Of a stretch of DNA of 64,000 bases, positions 22,845 to 33,049 are shown piece by piece; position 1 is the stretch's first letter; each line of letters opens with the position of its first letter. Source of the stretch: Adiantum capillus-veneris. Taxonomy: Eukaryota; Streptophyta; Polypodiopsida; Polypodiales; Pteridaceae. Under the pieces are notes generated by a model that saw only the letters and a list, made by a program, of their open reading frames with translations, searched no databases and had not been told where the DNA came from. The translations under genes were made by a program, and so were the position numbers. The stretch covers positions 28,603,513 through 28,667,512 of the forward strand of contig CM043968.1 of NCBI GenBank assembly GCA_014529385.2. The letters are read 5' to 3'.

Positions 22845-23153
22845 TCACACCCAAGCCTTTTCCTCCAAAGGGATTGTGATGTTGCAACATGCCTTCACAC
22901 AAATGTCTTTTGTTCTCAACGCAACTGCAAAACATAGTGGATGATATTGATGCCGACAAGGAAGCATGAATATACCAACCACGTAAGAAGCCTCCAAAGC
23001 CTCCCCACAAGGAACACAAGTACCAAACACATGAATTGTGTTTTTAGTGTCCACAACATGAGGCCTTGGAGTTAATGTGTATGCCATCCCCCTCTTCACA
23101 TCAGCACTGTCATGCCAAGGGCATAAACCCCGGTGGTCAAGTACCAGGCCCAA
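22845..23153 (-). pseudogene. Exon-like ORF with RING-like Cys/His pattern
   Basis: A 102-codon minus-strand frame. It contains CVPC, then 16 residues, then CRHQYHPLC, then a Cys-rich end CVKACC. The spacing C-x2-C ... C-x-H-x2-H-x2-C is that of RING-H2 zinc fingers, although the final pair (C-x3-C or C-x4-C) is off. RING-H2 domains bind E2 enzymes in ubiquitin ligases; here that is only a family suggestion. It lies just upstream of the exon-like segment at 22404-22713 on the same strand, and the two could be consecutive exons of one captured or host gene. The 5' splice site that would join them (GAGTAAGT) lacks one G, so the unit may be dead. Confidence 0.4.
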
Positions 23154-23192
23154 GGGGCCAAATGCTAGTGTGGATGGGGAATGAGGCCGAGG

Positions 23193-23206
23193 GGGCTATA
23201 TAAAGG
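23193..23206 (+). promoter_or_regulatory. TATA-box-like element
   Basis: GGCTATATAAAGGG is a strong plant TATA match. No clear gene follows closely on the plus strand; it may belong to an LTR whose limits I cannot see. Confidence 0.4.
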
Positions 23207-23374
23207 GAGGTTGGGAGGACCATTCCAAGCTAGTCCCTCCAGGGGTTTTACATTTGTGCCCAGTAGTGCTTTCAAGGGCAAGCATCACACTCACGAAGTG
23301 ACAAAGTCGCGTTGTTGGAGTTGGAGTTTTTCAGCTATGTTTTGAAAATAATACTTACAATCAAAGAACCCTAT

Positions 23375-23475
23375 CGGCCGTATCAAAAAACGTAAACGGC
23401 TTACCTAAAAATCGCGTAATTAGCACGTCTAATTAGCGGTGATTTTTGGTAAACGACAACGGTTACGACAAGGTT
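23375..23475. repeat. Imperfect long inverted repeat
   Basis: The core CGCGTAATTAG/CTAATTAGCG pairs around a 5-base loop. It extends outward through CCTAAAAATC/GATTTTTGG and, more loosely, CGTAAACGG/ACGGTTACG. The total pairable span is about 100 bp with mismatches and bulges. Confidence 0.7.
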
Positions 23476-23731
23476 GCATCACTTCTTTCTGCAACCAACC
23501 AGGTATTTCCCTTTCTTCTACTAGCACCACACAAAATTGTCATGGATTCCTCATTCAATTCTTTGCATAAGGAAATTCTTGAGAATCTTTTTTTTTTGAG
23601 TTTGAACTTCCTTCAAGAGAATCTACTCCTCCTCCTCTGAGTGTGCTTGAAATTTTGGAGGATACTAGCAATTTACACCACGAAAAGGAATATGTCACAA
23701 GACATGACTTTAAAAAGTTTGAAGAACGGTT

Positions 23732-24085
23732 TTGAAAATTGATGGTTCATGTACAATTGCTTGCTACACAGGTAGATCACCTCATGGAGTTGATCATCTC
23801 ATGCATCCCACAGGGGCTACAGTGTCTACACATGTGGAAGTCGTTGAACCAGTTTCAGCCAATGTGTCAAAGAGGATACTTTCAACAATAGACTTTAAGA
23901 AATCCAAATTGCAAAAGTTATGTTTCAATTGTATGGGACAGCATCAACCGAAACATTGTCCCCAGGTATTGGATTCATATGGCTTTTTATGGATTCTGAT
24001 ACTAAGTAGTCAAAAAAAAATTTGCATGCTTTCTAGTGGTTATCTACCCTTTCAGATAACTGTTTCAATTATTTGTATAAGATAG
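23732..24085 (+). pseudogene. ORF with shortened zinc-knuckle-like motif
   Basis: 118 codons. Near residue 70 it reads KLCFNCMGQHQPKHCPQ, a C-x2-C-x3-H-x4-C pattern, one residue shorter than the retroelement knuckle C-x2-C-x4-H-x4-C. The context (KLCFNC...H..HC) resembles gypsy gag ends. The rest is not recognised. Probably a fragment of another retroelement gag. Confidence 0.35.
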
Positions 24086-24374
24086 AATAGCTTGCTCATT
24101 ATAGCATATTTAGTGAAGATATCATATACATGTTACAATGTTGCTTTTATTATTTATGAAATTTTGACAAGGTCCATTCTTTTCTACTTGGACACATGTG
24201 TGCCAATGAGAGAATCTGTTAGCTATGTGCATCACTCCATGAGTACTTATGTGAAGCAAGGCTTCCCTTTTGACATTTGGCATAGTGGTTTCCAAAGGTT
24301 TGGATTATGCTAATAGTAGGTTTTTACGTCACAAGAGAGTGTATATGGTGCATACAATGACATTATGTTTCGTA

Positions 24375-24545
24375 GCACTACAATACCAGTACTAGTACAA
24401 ATACAATACAACACCAGTACCATTACAATACCAAAACCCGTACAGTACTAGTACTAGTACAGTAAAAAAGAAACTCTAAGTACAGTACCAATACCAGTAC
24501 TAGTACTAGTATAGAAGTACCATTATACTGCTATACTGTGAATCA
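24375..24545 (+). repeat. Low-complexity GTACTAGTAC repeats
   Basis: Irregular repeats of the palindromic GTACTAGTAC and related AATACCAGTAC units, ending just before the Copia-2 left LTR. Confidence 0.85.
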
Positions 24546-24569
24546 ACTCTACAATTTTTGGACATAAAG

Positions 24570-24761
24570 TGAAGGAGTACGAGCGGAAGTGCGACGCGAG
24601 AGAGAGTGTGAGAAGAAGAGCATGACGATATGGTGAACTCGCTCTACTGTAATGTGTAGAGCATAGTGAGTTTTTATTAGGTTTTTACAAAAGAATATGT
24701 GTACATACCTGGCGGCCCGCCCACTTACCTGGGCGACCACATTGGGCTTTATACCCCAACA
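24570..24761 (-). repeat. Copia-2 3' LTR
   Basis: 192 bp; direct repeat of 30752-30943 with few differences. Preceded on the minus strand by the purine tract in AAGTGGGAGGT (24762-24773). Confidence 0.95.
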
Positions 24762-24850
24762 ACCTCCCACTTAAAGTCCAATGTGGTACTTTAAGTGTGA
24801 GAGAAGCTACTATACAAGCTAATATACAAGAGATGTAGAGAAGTGATGTA

Positions 24851-25967
24851 CTACCCTACACCTAACTGCTTGCGAAAATGCGCAAAGCTCTCTGAGGGAA
24901 GTCCTTTTGTAAGTAGATCAGCAGGATTTTCTGTGGTGTGAACTTTGACAAGCTGAAGTTGCTTATCCTCGAGCATTTCCCTGATGAAATGATACTTCAC
25001 ATCCACATGCTTTGTCTTTGAGTGATAAACTGGATTGCGAGCCAATTGTATAGCACTTTGACTATCACAATATAACACAGGCATCTCTTCTTTGATTCCC
25101 AAATCTGTTACTAGTCGATTAAGCCAAATTGATTCTTTGCATGCCTCTGATGCTGCAACATATTCAGCCTCTGTAGTAGACTGAGTAACACAATCTTGTA
25201 ATCTAGAACGCCATGATACTGCTCCACCAGCCAATGTAAAGACATACCCTGTCGTAGACCTTTTGTTGTCTAAGTCACCTGCATAATCTGAGTCTGTAAA
25301 ACCCTTTACACTTCGCTCCTGACTCCCATAGCATATACGCATACTCTTTGTAGCTTTCAGGTATCTCAATATTCCTTTTCACTGCCTCCCAATGTTTCTT
25401 GCCTGGGTTTGACATGTATCGACTTACTACTCCCACTGCAAATGCAATGTCTGGGCGAGTAGCAATCATTGCATACATCAAACTACCCACTGCAGACGCA
25501 TATGGAATCTTATCCATTTCAGCATGTTCTTCCTCAGACACAGGACAATCTTGTTTGCTAAGTTTCACATATGATGGCAATGGAACACTCAATGCCTTTC
25601 CCTTCTCCATATTGAAACGTTGCAAAACCTTGTCAATATACTCTGTTAGAGATAACCAAATCAACTTCTTTGATCTATCTCTCTCAATGCGCATACCAAG
25701 TATATGACTTGCCTCACCCATGTCTTTCATGTCAAATGATTTTGCCATCTTTGACTTCAAAGCTGAAATTTCTTCCAAGTGCTTGCCAGCAATCAACATG
25801 TCATCCACATACAAAATAAGGATCAGCCAACTGCCATCCTTAGCCTTCTTTGTATATAGACAGTGATCGAACTCACTACGTTTGTAGCCTTGAGAAAGCA
25901 TAAACTTGTGGAACTTATGGTACCATGCCCTCGGTGATTGTTTTAAGCCATAAAGACTCTTTAACAA
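24851..25967 (-). pseudogene. Copia-2 RT (C-terminal part) and RNase H
   Basis: 25275-25967 holds SLYGLKQSPRAWYHKF, LILILYVDDMLIAG (catalytic YVDD), KDMGEASHILGMRIERDRS, SLMYAMIATRPDIAFAVGV and NPGKKHWEAVKR. The frame then shifts near 25373. 24851-25369 holds [77 protein letters not shown] and NPADLLTKGL: a complete RNase H with its acidic residues. A TAG just before the first segment (LVC stop LLKSLYG) separates it from the upstream RT half. Confidence 0.95.
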
Positions 25968-28140
25968 CTAGCATACCAAATCTTCCTTGCCTTTCTCAAC
26001 AAACCCTTCTGGCTGCTGCATGTAAATTTCCACATCTAAATCACCATGCAAGAACGTTGTCTTGACATCCATTTGGTGCAACACCAAATCTAATATGGCA
26101 ACCAATGCAAGAAAGCATCTCAATGTAGTCATCTTGACCACCGGAGAGAAGACTTCATCAAAGTCAATGCCTTGTTCTTGCTTAAAGCCCTTGGCAACAA
26201 GCCTTGCTTTGTACTTTGGCTGACTATCATGAACGGTGATCTTATACCTGTAAACCCATTTACAAGGTAGAGCCTTTTTGCCCTGTGGTAATTTAACTAG
26301 CTTCCATGTCTGGTTTTTATGCAGAGCTATCATCTCTGACTGCATGGCCAATTGCCAATTCCCGGAGTCCTTCATTTGCACTGCTTCCTTATAACATGAA
26401 GACTCATTGCAATCAGTCAACATGACATAGTTCATAGATGGAACAAACCTATCAGGAGGTCGCGTGATACGTCCAGATCTACGCACAATAGGTGGCTCAG
26501 GCTCAGCCACAACCTATGGTTCCACTCTATCCTGTCCTTGCTCCTCTTGAGCCCTGACATTTTGTCTTGCACGTGCAGGTCCATCTTCTTGGAAGACAAC
26601 TCTTGTAATCTCCTCAACCCTCTCTGGTTTAGAATGATATTTGGCTTCATTAAAGTGAACAGCATTGCTGCGGATAACCTTTCTGGATTCGGGATCCCAA
26701 AGTCTGTACCCCATCTCACCAGAATTACCATAGCCTAGAAAGATGCACTTTCTACTCTTTGGCTCAAGTTTGTTCCTAAATTCCTTTGGAACATGAGTAT
26801 ATGCCTCACAGCCAAAGACTCTGAGATGCTTGTATGAGGGCATTTTTCCTGACCATACCATCTCTGCCACTGAATCCTTCTGCAAAACCTTGCTAGGAGA
26901 TCTATTTATAAGATGAACAGCTGTTGATACAGCTTCAGCCCAAAACCCATTTGGCAGTTGTGCATTAGACAACATACTTCTGACCTTCTCTTGTATGGTC
27001 CTATTCATCCTCTCAGCAACACCATTTTGAGGAGGATTGTAAGGAGCAGTAAGTTCACGTTTTATACCTTTTGACTCACAAAAGTCCTGAAAGGCCTTTG
27101 AAACATACTCTCCACCATTGTCAGTGCGTAAGCATTTAAGCTTCTTGCCACTCTGATTCTCCACAAGTGTCACAAACGTTTTGAAAACACTAAACGCTTC
27201 ATCCTTGTGCTTGAGAAATTAAACCCATACTTTTCTCGAGTAATCATCTATAAATTTCATAAAGTAAGAAGCTCCCCCTAGAGATAGGTTAGGCATAGGT
27301 CTACACAAATCACTATGAACAAGTGCCAACTGTGTATCTCTTCTACTTCTTCTATGCTTATGTGGCTGCTGTGTTTGCTTACCATACAGACAATGTTCAC
27401 AGAATTCAAAATCATTAAATGACAAGCCAGGCAAATAACCAGAACGAGACAAGATTTCCATTCCCTTCTTGGACATATGTCCTAACCGGCTATGCCACAA
27501 AGAAACGTTCGGCTGCTCGATTACATTGATTACATTTTTAGAGACATTTGATACATAAATCATGTAAAGTCCTCCAGACTTTACTCCATGTGCTATTGTC
27601 ATAGAACCCTTGGATATCTTCCACATGTTCTGTCCAAAAGTGGTGACGTAGCCAGCATCATCAAGTAAACCTGTGCTGATCAAGCTCTTTGTAATTGCGG
27701 GAACATGTCTCACATTCTTCAGCGTGAAACAAGAGCCATTCTGAAACTTCAATTGAACATCTCCAACACCTAAGATCTCACATGTCTGCCCATTGCGTAG
27801 CCGAACATGATCTTTAGTGGTCACATAAGAGGTAAACCACTCCTTGTTTGGAGACACATGAAGTGATGCCCCTGAGTCTATAATCCAGTCACTCAGTGCA
27901 TTTCCATCAGATGCTGTAAGAAGAGCTGAGTCCATTGTATTTTTCAAGAAGTAGATATCTCTTGACACTAGATTGTCATCCTCTGCAACAGTGTTTGTCA
28001 CATTTATTTCTTGAATCTTCACTGAGGACTTGTTCTTCTCACCATGGTCTTCTGCTTTCTCTTTGCCTTTTTCTGCTTTCCATTCTCTGCAATCTCTTTT
28101 CATGTGACCCTTTTTGCCACAATGGTAGCATTCTATGTCA
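25968..28140 (-). pseudogene. Copia-2 zinc knuckle, protease, integrase and RT N-terminal part
   Basis: One frame broken by TAA near 27220 and TAG near 26511. In order: CCHC knuckle CYHCGKKGHMKRDC (about 28130-28090), protease WIIDSGASLHVSP (DSG intact), VSLWHSRLGHMSKKGM, integrase VHSDLCRPMP, FIDDYSRK, LRTDNGGEY (second Asp intact) and PPQNGVAERMNRT (Glu intact), then RRSGRITRPPDRF. RT follows: TWKLVKLPQGKKALPCKWVYR, EVFSPVVKM and HQMDVKTTFLHGDLDVEIYM. All catalytic residues of integrase are present. The element resembles plant TNT1/Retrofit-type copias in wording. Confidence 0.95.
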
Positions 28141-28831
28141 CTCTTGCCTTTAGCACTGGGGACTTGCTACGAGACTGGTCCCTCTTTCCACCTTTGTACT
28201 TGTCTTTGGTCCTTCCCCTGACAACTAAGGTTGTTCCTTTGCCTATGTCCATTGTCTTTCTGTTGGTTTCTTCAGTAAGCAGACTGCCTTCTACACCTGC
28301 TATGGTCAAACCATCTGGAGGTGCAGAATTACTCAAAGCTGTACGAAAAGTGTCCCAACTTTCCGGCAATGTAATCAACAGGAACATAGCTCTAACAGGT
28401 TCATCAAACTTGACACCTTGAGCTGACAACTGACTGTAGATGGTGTTGAATTCATTCAAATGATTAGACATAGGGGTCCTTTCTTTCATCTTCAAGTCAA
28501 CAAGCTTCTTAAGCCAGTATACCTGTGAAGCTGCACTCTGCTTCTCATAAAGATCACTCAGCTTTGTCCATGCTTGATAAGCCGACATCTCGTCTGCTAC
28601 ATTGAAGTAAACGCTTTCTTCCAAAGTCAGCATAATGGTAGAAAGTGCCAATTCATCCATTTCGCTCCATTCATCTTCGTCCATATCTTTTGGCTTTATC
28701 CCCTTGAGCTTTATAGGTTTTATCTGCTTCTTTTGTACCAACACGTGCCAAATCTGCTTCTTCCACAATGGGAAATTAGTTCCATCCAGCTTCTTGATAT
28801 TGTAAAGAGCAGTGTCCTGTGATCCAGCCAT
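28133..28831 (-). CDS. Copia-2 gag
   Basis: 233 codons from ATG at 28831. Copia gag (capsid) residues: MAGSQDTALYNIKKLDG, FPLWKKQIWHVL, LTLEESVYFNV, YWLKKLVDLKM, LNEFNTIYSQL and LPESWDTFRTALSN. The frame ends at TAG in the Arg/Lys-rich linker; a one-base frame change there would carry it into the zinc knuckle and pol (usual for a single gag-pol frame). The gag part itself is uninterrupted. Confidence 0.93.
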   Translation of the reverse strand: MAGSQDTALYNIKKLDGTNFPLWKKQIWHVLVQKKQIKPIKLKGIKPKDMDEDEWSEMDELALSTIMLTLEESVYFNVADEMSAYQAWTKLSDLYEKQSAASQVYWLKKLVDLKMKERTPMSNHLNEFNTIYSQLSAQGVKFDEPVRAMFLLITLPESWDTFRTALSNSAPPDGLTIAGVEGSLLTEETNRKTMDIGKGTTLVVRGRTKDKYKGGKRDQSRSKSPVLKARVT

Positions 28832-29050
28832 AACTACGCTTCACAGTAGTTTACTTTCTTGGGAAAAATTCGACACAGTTTCCCCTGTAAACTGTCCTCT
28901 GAACCAATATCAACCTGTCAAATGTCCTCTGAACCAAGAAAGCTTCACATTCTGCAGAAATTTTGGCAGAGTCTCCTTTGTAAAATGGCTCTGGTGTACT
29001 AAAAACAGACCAAAAAACAGCTCAAAAAACCACTGTCTCTCTGACACTGT

Positions 29051-30673
29051 AAGCTGTGGGTAAACCTGTCCTGCAGATGTACTGTCTCTGACTGTCCTGT
29101 CACTGTCCTGTAAGCATAGACTACGACAATGCCTCAACGGCAGTAAAGCAAAGATGCAATCCCAACTGGCTAACTCACAGTCAATACATCCTAGCTGCCT
29201 ATCTAAGGGTGCTCGAGGGATCGCTCCAAGACTTGTATCTCAACATTCGAGAATACCCCAGCTCAATAAAACCTCACTCGACCCTCAACAAAGGCTGCAG
29301 TAAATCTGACAGTACATAGACTTCCCACAAAGTCATACATCCACAAATTTCTCACTGTATGTTGTAACCGTTGCGGCGGTTGTTTGTTGCGTGACTCACA
29401 GCCAGCAAACGCTCAACAGACATACATCATCTCTGACAATACATCCCATGTGGAAATACATGCAATGTCAGGATGAAATCTGGAATATCAAGCAGCAAAC
29501 ATAAGCTACCTGATGAACTGGTGGATGTCGCCTACAGTCTGTGTGTAGGTGCGCCCGTGTCGTATGTGACACGCCTCCAAGAACTGTAAGCTGTCCTTCG
29601 TTGTGTAGATAGCCACAAATCAGCACTCTGGAAGTGCAGATATCCTCATCACTTACAGTCGTAGGCCGAACCCTAAATTTGCAGAGTCGGATCTGCACCG
29701 GCCAAGACCACGTAGTCGAAAATGGCCTGCGCAGATCTTTGTCGAAGCCGAACAGTGGCCGAGATGACCTGAGAATGAAATTATGAGAACTCCGAGCCCT
29801 TGGGGCTCGCCCACAAGAATTGGGGCCGTGTCTTCGCCTGTCAAATCTCACTCCAATCTAAGCTGTGGGTAAACCTGTCCTACACATGTACTGTCTCTGA
29901 CTGTCCTGTCCTGTCACTGTCCTGTAAGCATAGACTGCGACAATGCCTCAACGGCAGTAAAGCAAAGATTCAATCCCAACTGTCTAACTCACAGTCAATA
30001 CATCCTAGCTGCCTATCTAAGGGTGCTCGAGGGATCGCTCCAAGACTTGTATCACCGAAAGGATCTCAACATTCGAGAATCCCCCAGCTCAATAAAACCT
30101 CACTCGACCCTCAACAAAGGCTGCAGTAAATCTGACAGTACATAGACTTCCCACAAAGTCATACATCCACAAATTTCCCACTGTATGTTGTAACCGTTGT
30201 GGCGGTTGTTTGCTGCGTGACTCACAGCCAGCAAACCCTCAACAGACATACATCATCTCTGACAATACATCCCATGTGGAAGTACCTGCAATGTCAGGAT
30301 GAAATCTGGAATATCAAGCAGCAAACACAAGCTACCTGATGAACTAGTGGATGTCGCCTACAGTCTGTGTGTAGATACGCTCGTGTCGTATGTGACACGC
30401 CTCCAAGAACTGTGAGCCGTCCTTCGATGTGTAGACAGCCACAAATCAACACTCTGGGAGTGTCGATATCCTCAGCACTTGCAGTCGTAGGCCGAAAACC
30501 CTAAATTTGCAGAGTCAGATCTGCACCCGCTGAGACCACGTAGTCGAAAATGGCCTGCGCAGACCTTTGTCGAAGCCGAACGGTGGCCGAGATGACCTCA
30601 GAATGGAATTCTGACAACACCAAGCCCTTTGGGCTTACCCACGAGATTTGGGGCCATGTCTTCGCCTGTCGAA
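29051..30673 (-). repeat. Tandem duplication of about 0.81 kb in the Copia-2 leader
   Basis: Two head-to-tail copies, 29051-29859 and 29860 to about 30673, both beginning (plus strand) AAGCTGTGGGTAAACCTGTC. The second copy has an extra CTGTC unit and a few other changes. Together they make up most of the sequence between the primer site and gag. Confidence 0.92.
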
Positions 30674-30737
30674 TTTCACTCCAATCTGAAGTTGGTGACT
30701 CTAGCCTCCTGCAGTGCTGCCCCGAGCCTCGATCTGA

Positions 30738-30749
30738 GCTCTGATACCA
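30738..30749 (-). promoter_or_regulatory. Copia-2 primer-binding site
   Basis: Minus strand TGGTATCAGAGC, two bases after the 5' LTR; complementary to initiator Met-tRNA. Confidence 0.93.
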
Positions 30750-30751
30750 GT

Positions 30752-30943
30752 TGAAGGAGTACGAGCGGAAGTGCGACACGAGAGAGAGTGCGAGAAGAAG
30801 AGCACGACGATATGGTGAACTCGCTCTACTGTAATGTGTAGAGCATAGTGAGTTCTTATTAGGTTTTTACAAAAGAATATGTGTACATACCTGGCGGCCC
30901 GCCCACTTACCTGGGCGATCACATTGGGCTTTATACCCCAACA
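30752..30943 (-). repeat. Copia-2 5' LTR
   Basis: 192 bp, same ends as the 3' LTR. Minus strand starts TGTTGGGGTATAAAGCC; TATAAAG near the start could be the TATA box. Confidence 0.95.
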
Positions 30944-31840
30944 ATCTCAGGATCCGAGATTAGTCTTATTCCAAAATTAGCATTTTTGGCTTCATGACCC
31001 CATGGTCTTACATCTAAAACAAGGAATGCACGTAGTTAGGGCTTGCAAGGGTGCACGCTATTAAGTGTACTACCTTCCAAGAGTGGCACGCTATTAGGTG
31101 ACACCTCTCATTTATGATGGGGAAACAAGGGGATCTACGGCCCTCATTTGACACGGAAAAACCAAGAATTGAGTGTCTTTATTGGGTCATGAATACACCC
31201 GCTCCCCAAAACAAGCCATGTGCCTTCACCACTTCATCCGCACAAGCATGTTGTAACATATAGGGGGAATCTCACTGCTTGAAATAAACTTTTTTCTAAA
31301 AACTTGCAAAACCTACACGTGGTATTTAAAGGTAAATTGACTATTTAAAGGTTTTTACACTAAGTTTTTCTAAATTTTGTAGGTTTCCTCACCTACAAAT
31401 TCAAACTTTAAAGTTTCAAATTTCATATGTTGGACTACAATAAACCTGGTTTGTAATATGTTGGCCATACTTACCTTAAAAATGATAAAATTGTGGAATT
31501 ATATGTATATTTTCAAATACCAATGACACATGCTCAGTTGCTATAGTCTTAAGTGAAAAATGTGAATCCAAAGGTAAGTGGCTTAGCATATAATCTTTTG
31601 CTTGCTCTAAAACCCTTCTATATTTGGGAAAGTTCCGAACATGAAAAAACATTCTTTTGTTTCTAAGAAACCTTGTAAGAGTCATTGAGTTGTTGAGAAA
31701 GCTTTCAAAGGTATTTGGTAAAGCATAGCTGGCAATGACAAAGCAATTTTGCTTAAGGCATGCAAATCTTTTCTAAATTATCTTACACATCAATAATAGC
31801 ATTAAGAGAAGATCTAAAAGAAGTTCACCAATGTAATTTC
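30944..31840. other. Unassigned stretch
   Basis: AT-rich. A minus-strand open frame at 31476-31685 (69 codons, basic N-terminus) has no recognised domain. No boundary marks seen. Confidence 0.35.
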
Positions 31841-31886
31841 ACATGTGTGTGTGTGTGTGTGTGTGTGCGTGCGCGCGCACGCGTGC
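31841..31886 (+). repeat. (TG)n/(CG)n microsatellite
   Basis: A run of TG repeats passes into GTGCGTGCGCGCGCACGCGTGC, alternating purine-pyrimidine throughout, followed by G7. Confidence 0.9.
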
Positions 31887-32094
31887 AGGGGGGGTGGCAC
31901 ACACCTAACAATAAACCCATCAATCCATGAAACTCCTCCCCAGCAAGTGAATGGAAGCTCTGATGTTCAAATATGCAGATTGACACACATGTAGTCCACC
32001 ATAGCATTATTTTTTCCATAGACCTCCATTGCCTGATAAGAATGGGATCGTGCTAGCTAGGGTGGATGAAAGAGAAACATCGTGGACACAAGTG

Positions 32095-33049
32095 AGTGTG
32101 TGTTAGCTAGATTATCACCACTCAAGAGAATTAGGTTCCAAGATCAATTAACTCGGACTCATAAACACAATCTTGAGTTGTTGCTAAGTCATCACAAGCT
32201 CACCATAAACAAGAGAGATGTAATGCAAAATAGATTTGGTTTATTCGTTCATGAAATGAGCTTTAAGTAACTCTACAGCCTTGCACCAATACATGTGTAG
32301 TTCCACATTTTCTCTCTTTGACTCACACTCTAGTGACTGTAGGACAAAGCTCACACCTTACAATCCTCCCCTTGATGTTTGAACTATGAAGAATACATGG
32401 AAGATTCTTTATCCACTAAGGATGACACATAGTATCCACACAGGATGACCCTTGAACTTTCGGTTACAACTTGGCGTAGAAAGACAACACTCCAATCCAG
32501 GAGCACAGACAACATATATCCCCAATCCAGGAGACAAACAGCATAACACTCCAATCCAGGAGCCACACAACAATTAGGAGCAAAAAACAACGCTCTAATC
32601 CAAGAGAAAAATCCTAAAAAATGTCTGCTTTGCTCTAATCCAAGAGCAATTTTGCTTTTTCTTAACTGCTTCATGGTCTTTGTCTTCGTATCTTCCCCTC
32701 GAACAAGTGCTTCTTTCCCCTTTTTGTTGTGCAATCAGGCTTTATTGGAAAAACAAATGCAATGTAGAAATAATGTTCTTCGAGTGTGTGTTGCTAGATT
32801 ATCACTCAAGCGAATTAGGTTCCAAAATCAATCAACTTGGACTCATAAACACAATCTTGAGTTGTTGCTAAGCCATCATAAGCTCACCATAAACAAGAGA
32901 GATGTAATGCAAAATAGACTTGGTTTATTCATTCATGAAATGAGATTTAAGTAGCTCTACATCCTTGCACCAATACATGTGGGATAATTCCACCTTTTCT
33001 CTCCTTGACTCACACTCTAGTGTCTCTAGGACAAAGCTCACACCTTACA
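32095..33049 (-). mobile_element. Short LTR-pair (TRIM-like) element
   Basis: Two direct repeats of about 265 bp (about 32095-32362 and 32783-33049) enclose about 420 bp. On the minus strand each repeat begins TGTAAGGTGTGAGC, and the left one is preceded by AAGGGGAGGAT, a good polypurine tract. No coding capacity and no primer site were found; the outer ends and any target duplication are unclear. The size fits a terminal-repeat retrotransposon in miniature or an internally deleted copia. Confidence 0.65.
32489..32655. repeat. Repeated CTCCAATCCAGGAG units
   Basis: Five spaced copies of CTCCAATCCAGGAG or its variants (CCCCAATCCAGGAG, CTCTAATCCAAGAG) within the TRIM-like internal region. Each unit has short CTC/GAG or CTCT/AGAG ends that can pair. 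Confidence 0.8.

Larger units (their letters stand above)
24570..30943 (-). mobile_element. Copia-2, near-complete copia retrotransposon
   Basis: A 6374-bp minus-strand element with two short LTRs (192 bp each), a Met-tRNA primer site, a long leader, gag, protease, integrase, RT and RNase H. The element reads TGTTGGGGTATAAAG at the LTR start and ends CTCCTTCA. The flanks do not match (TAAAG on the left, ATCTC on the right), so there is no visible target duplication. The ORF is broken by two frame changes and three stops, each of which would be mended by a single-base difference, so decay is mild. The LTRs are very similar, suggesting a fairly recent insertion. Confidence 0.95.
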
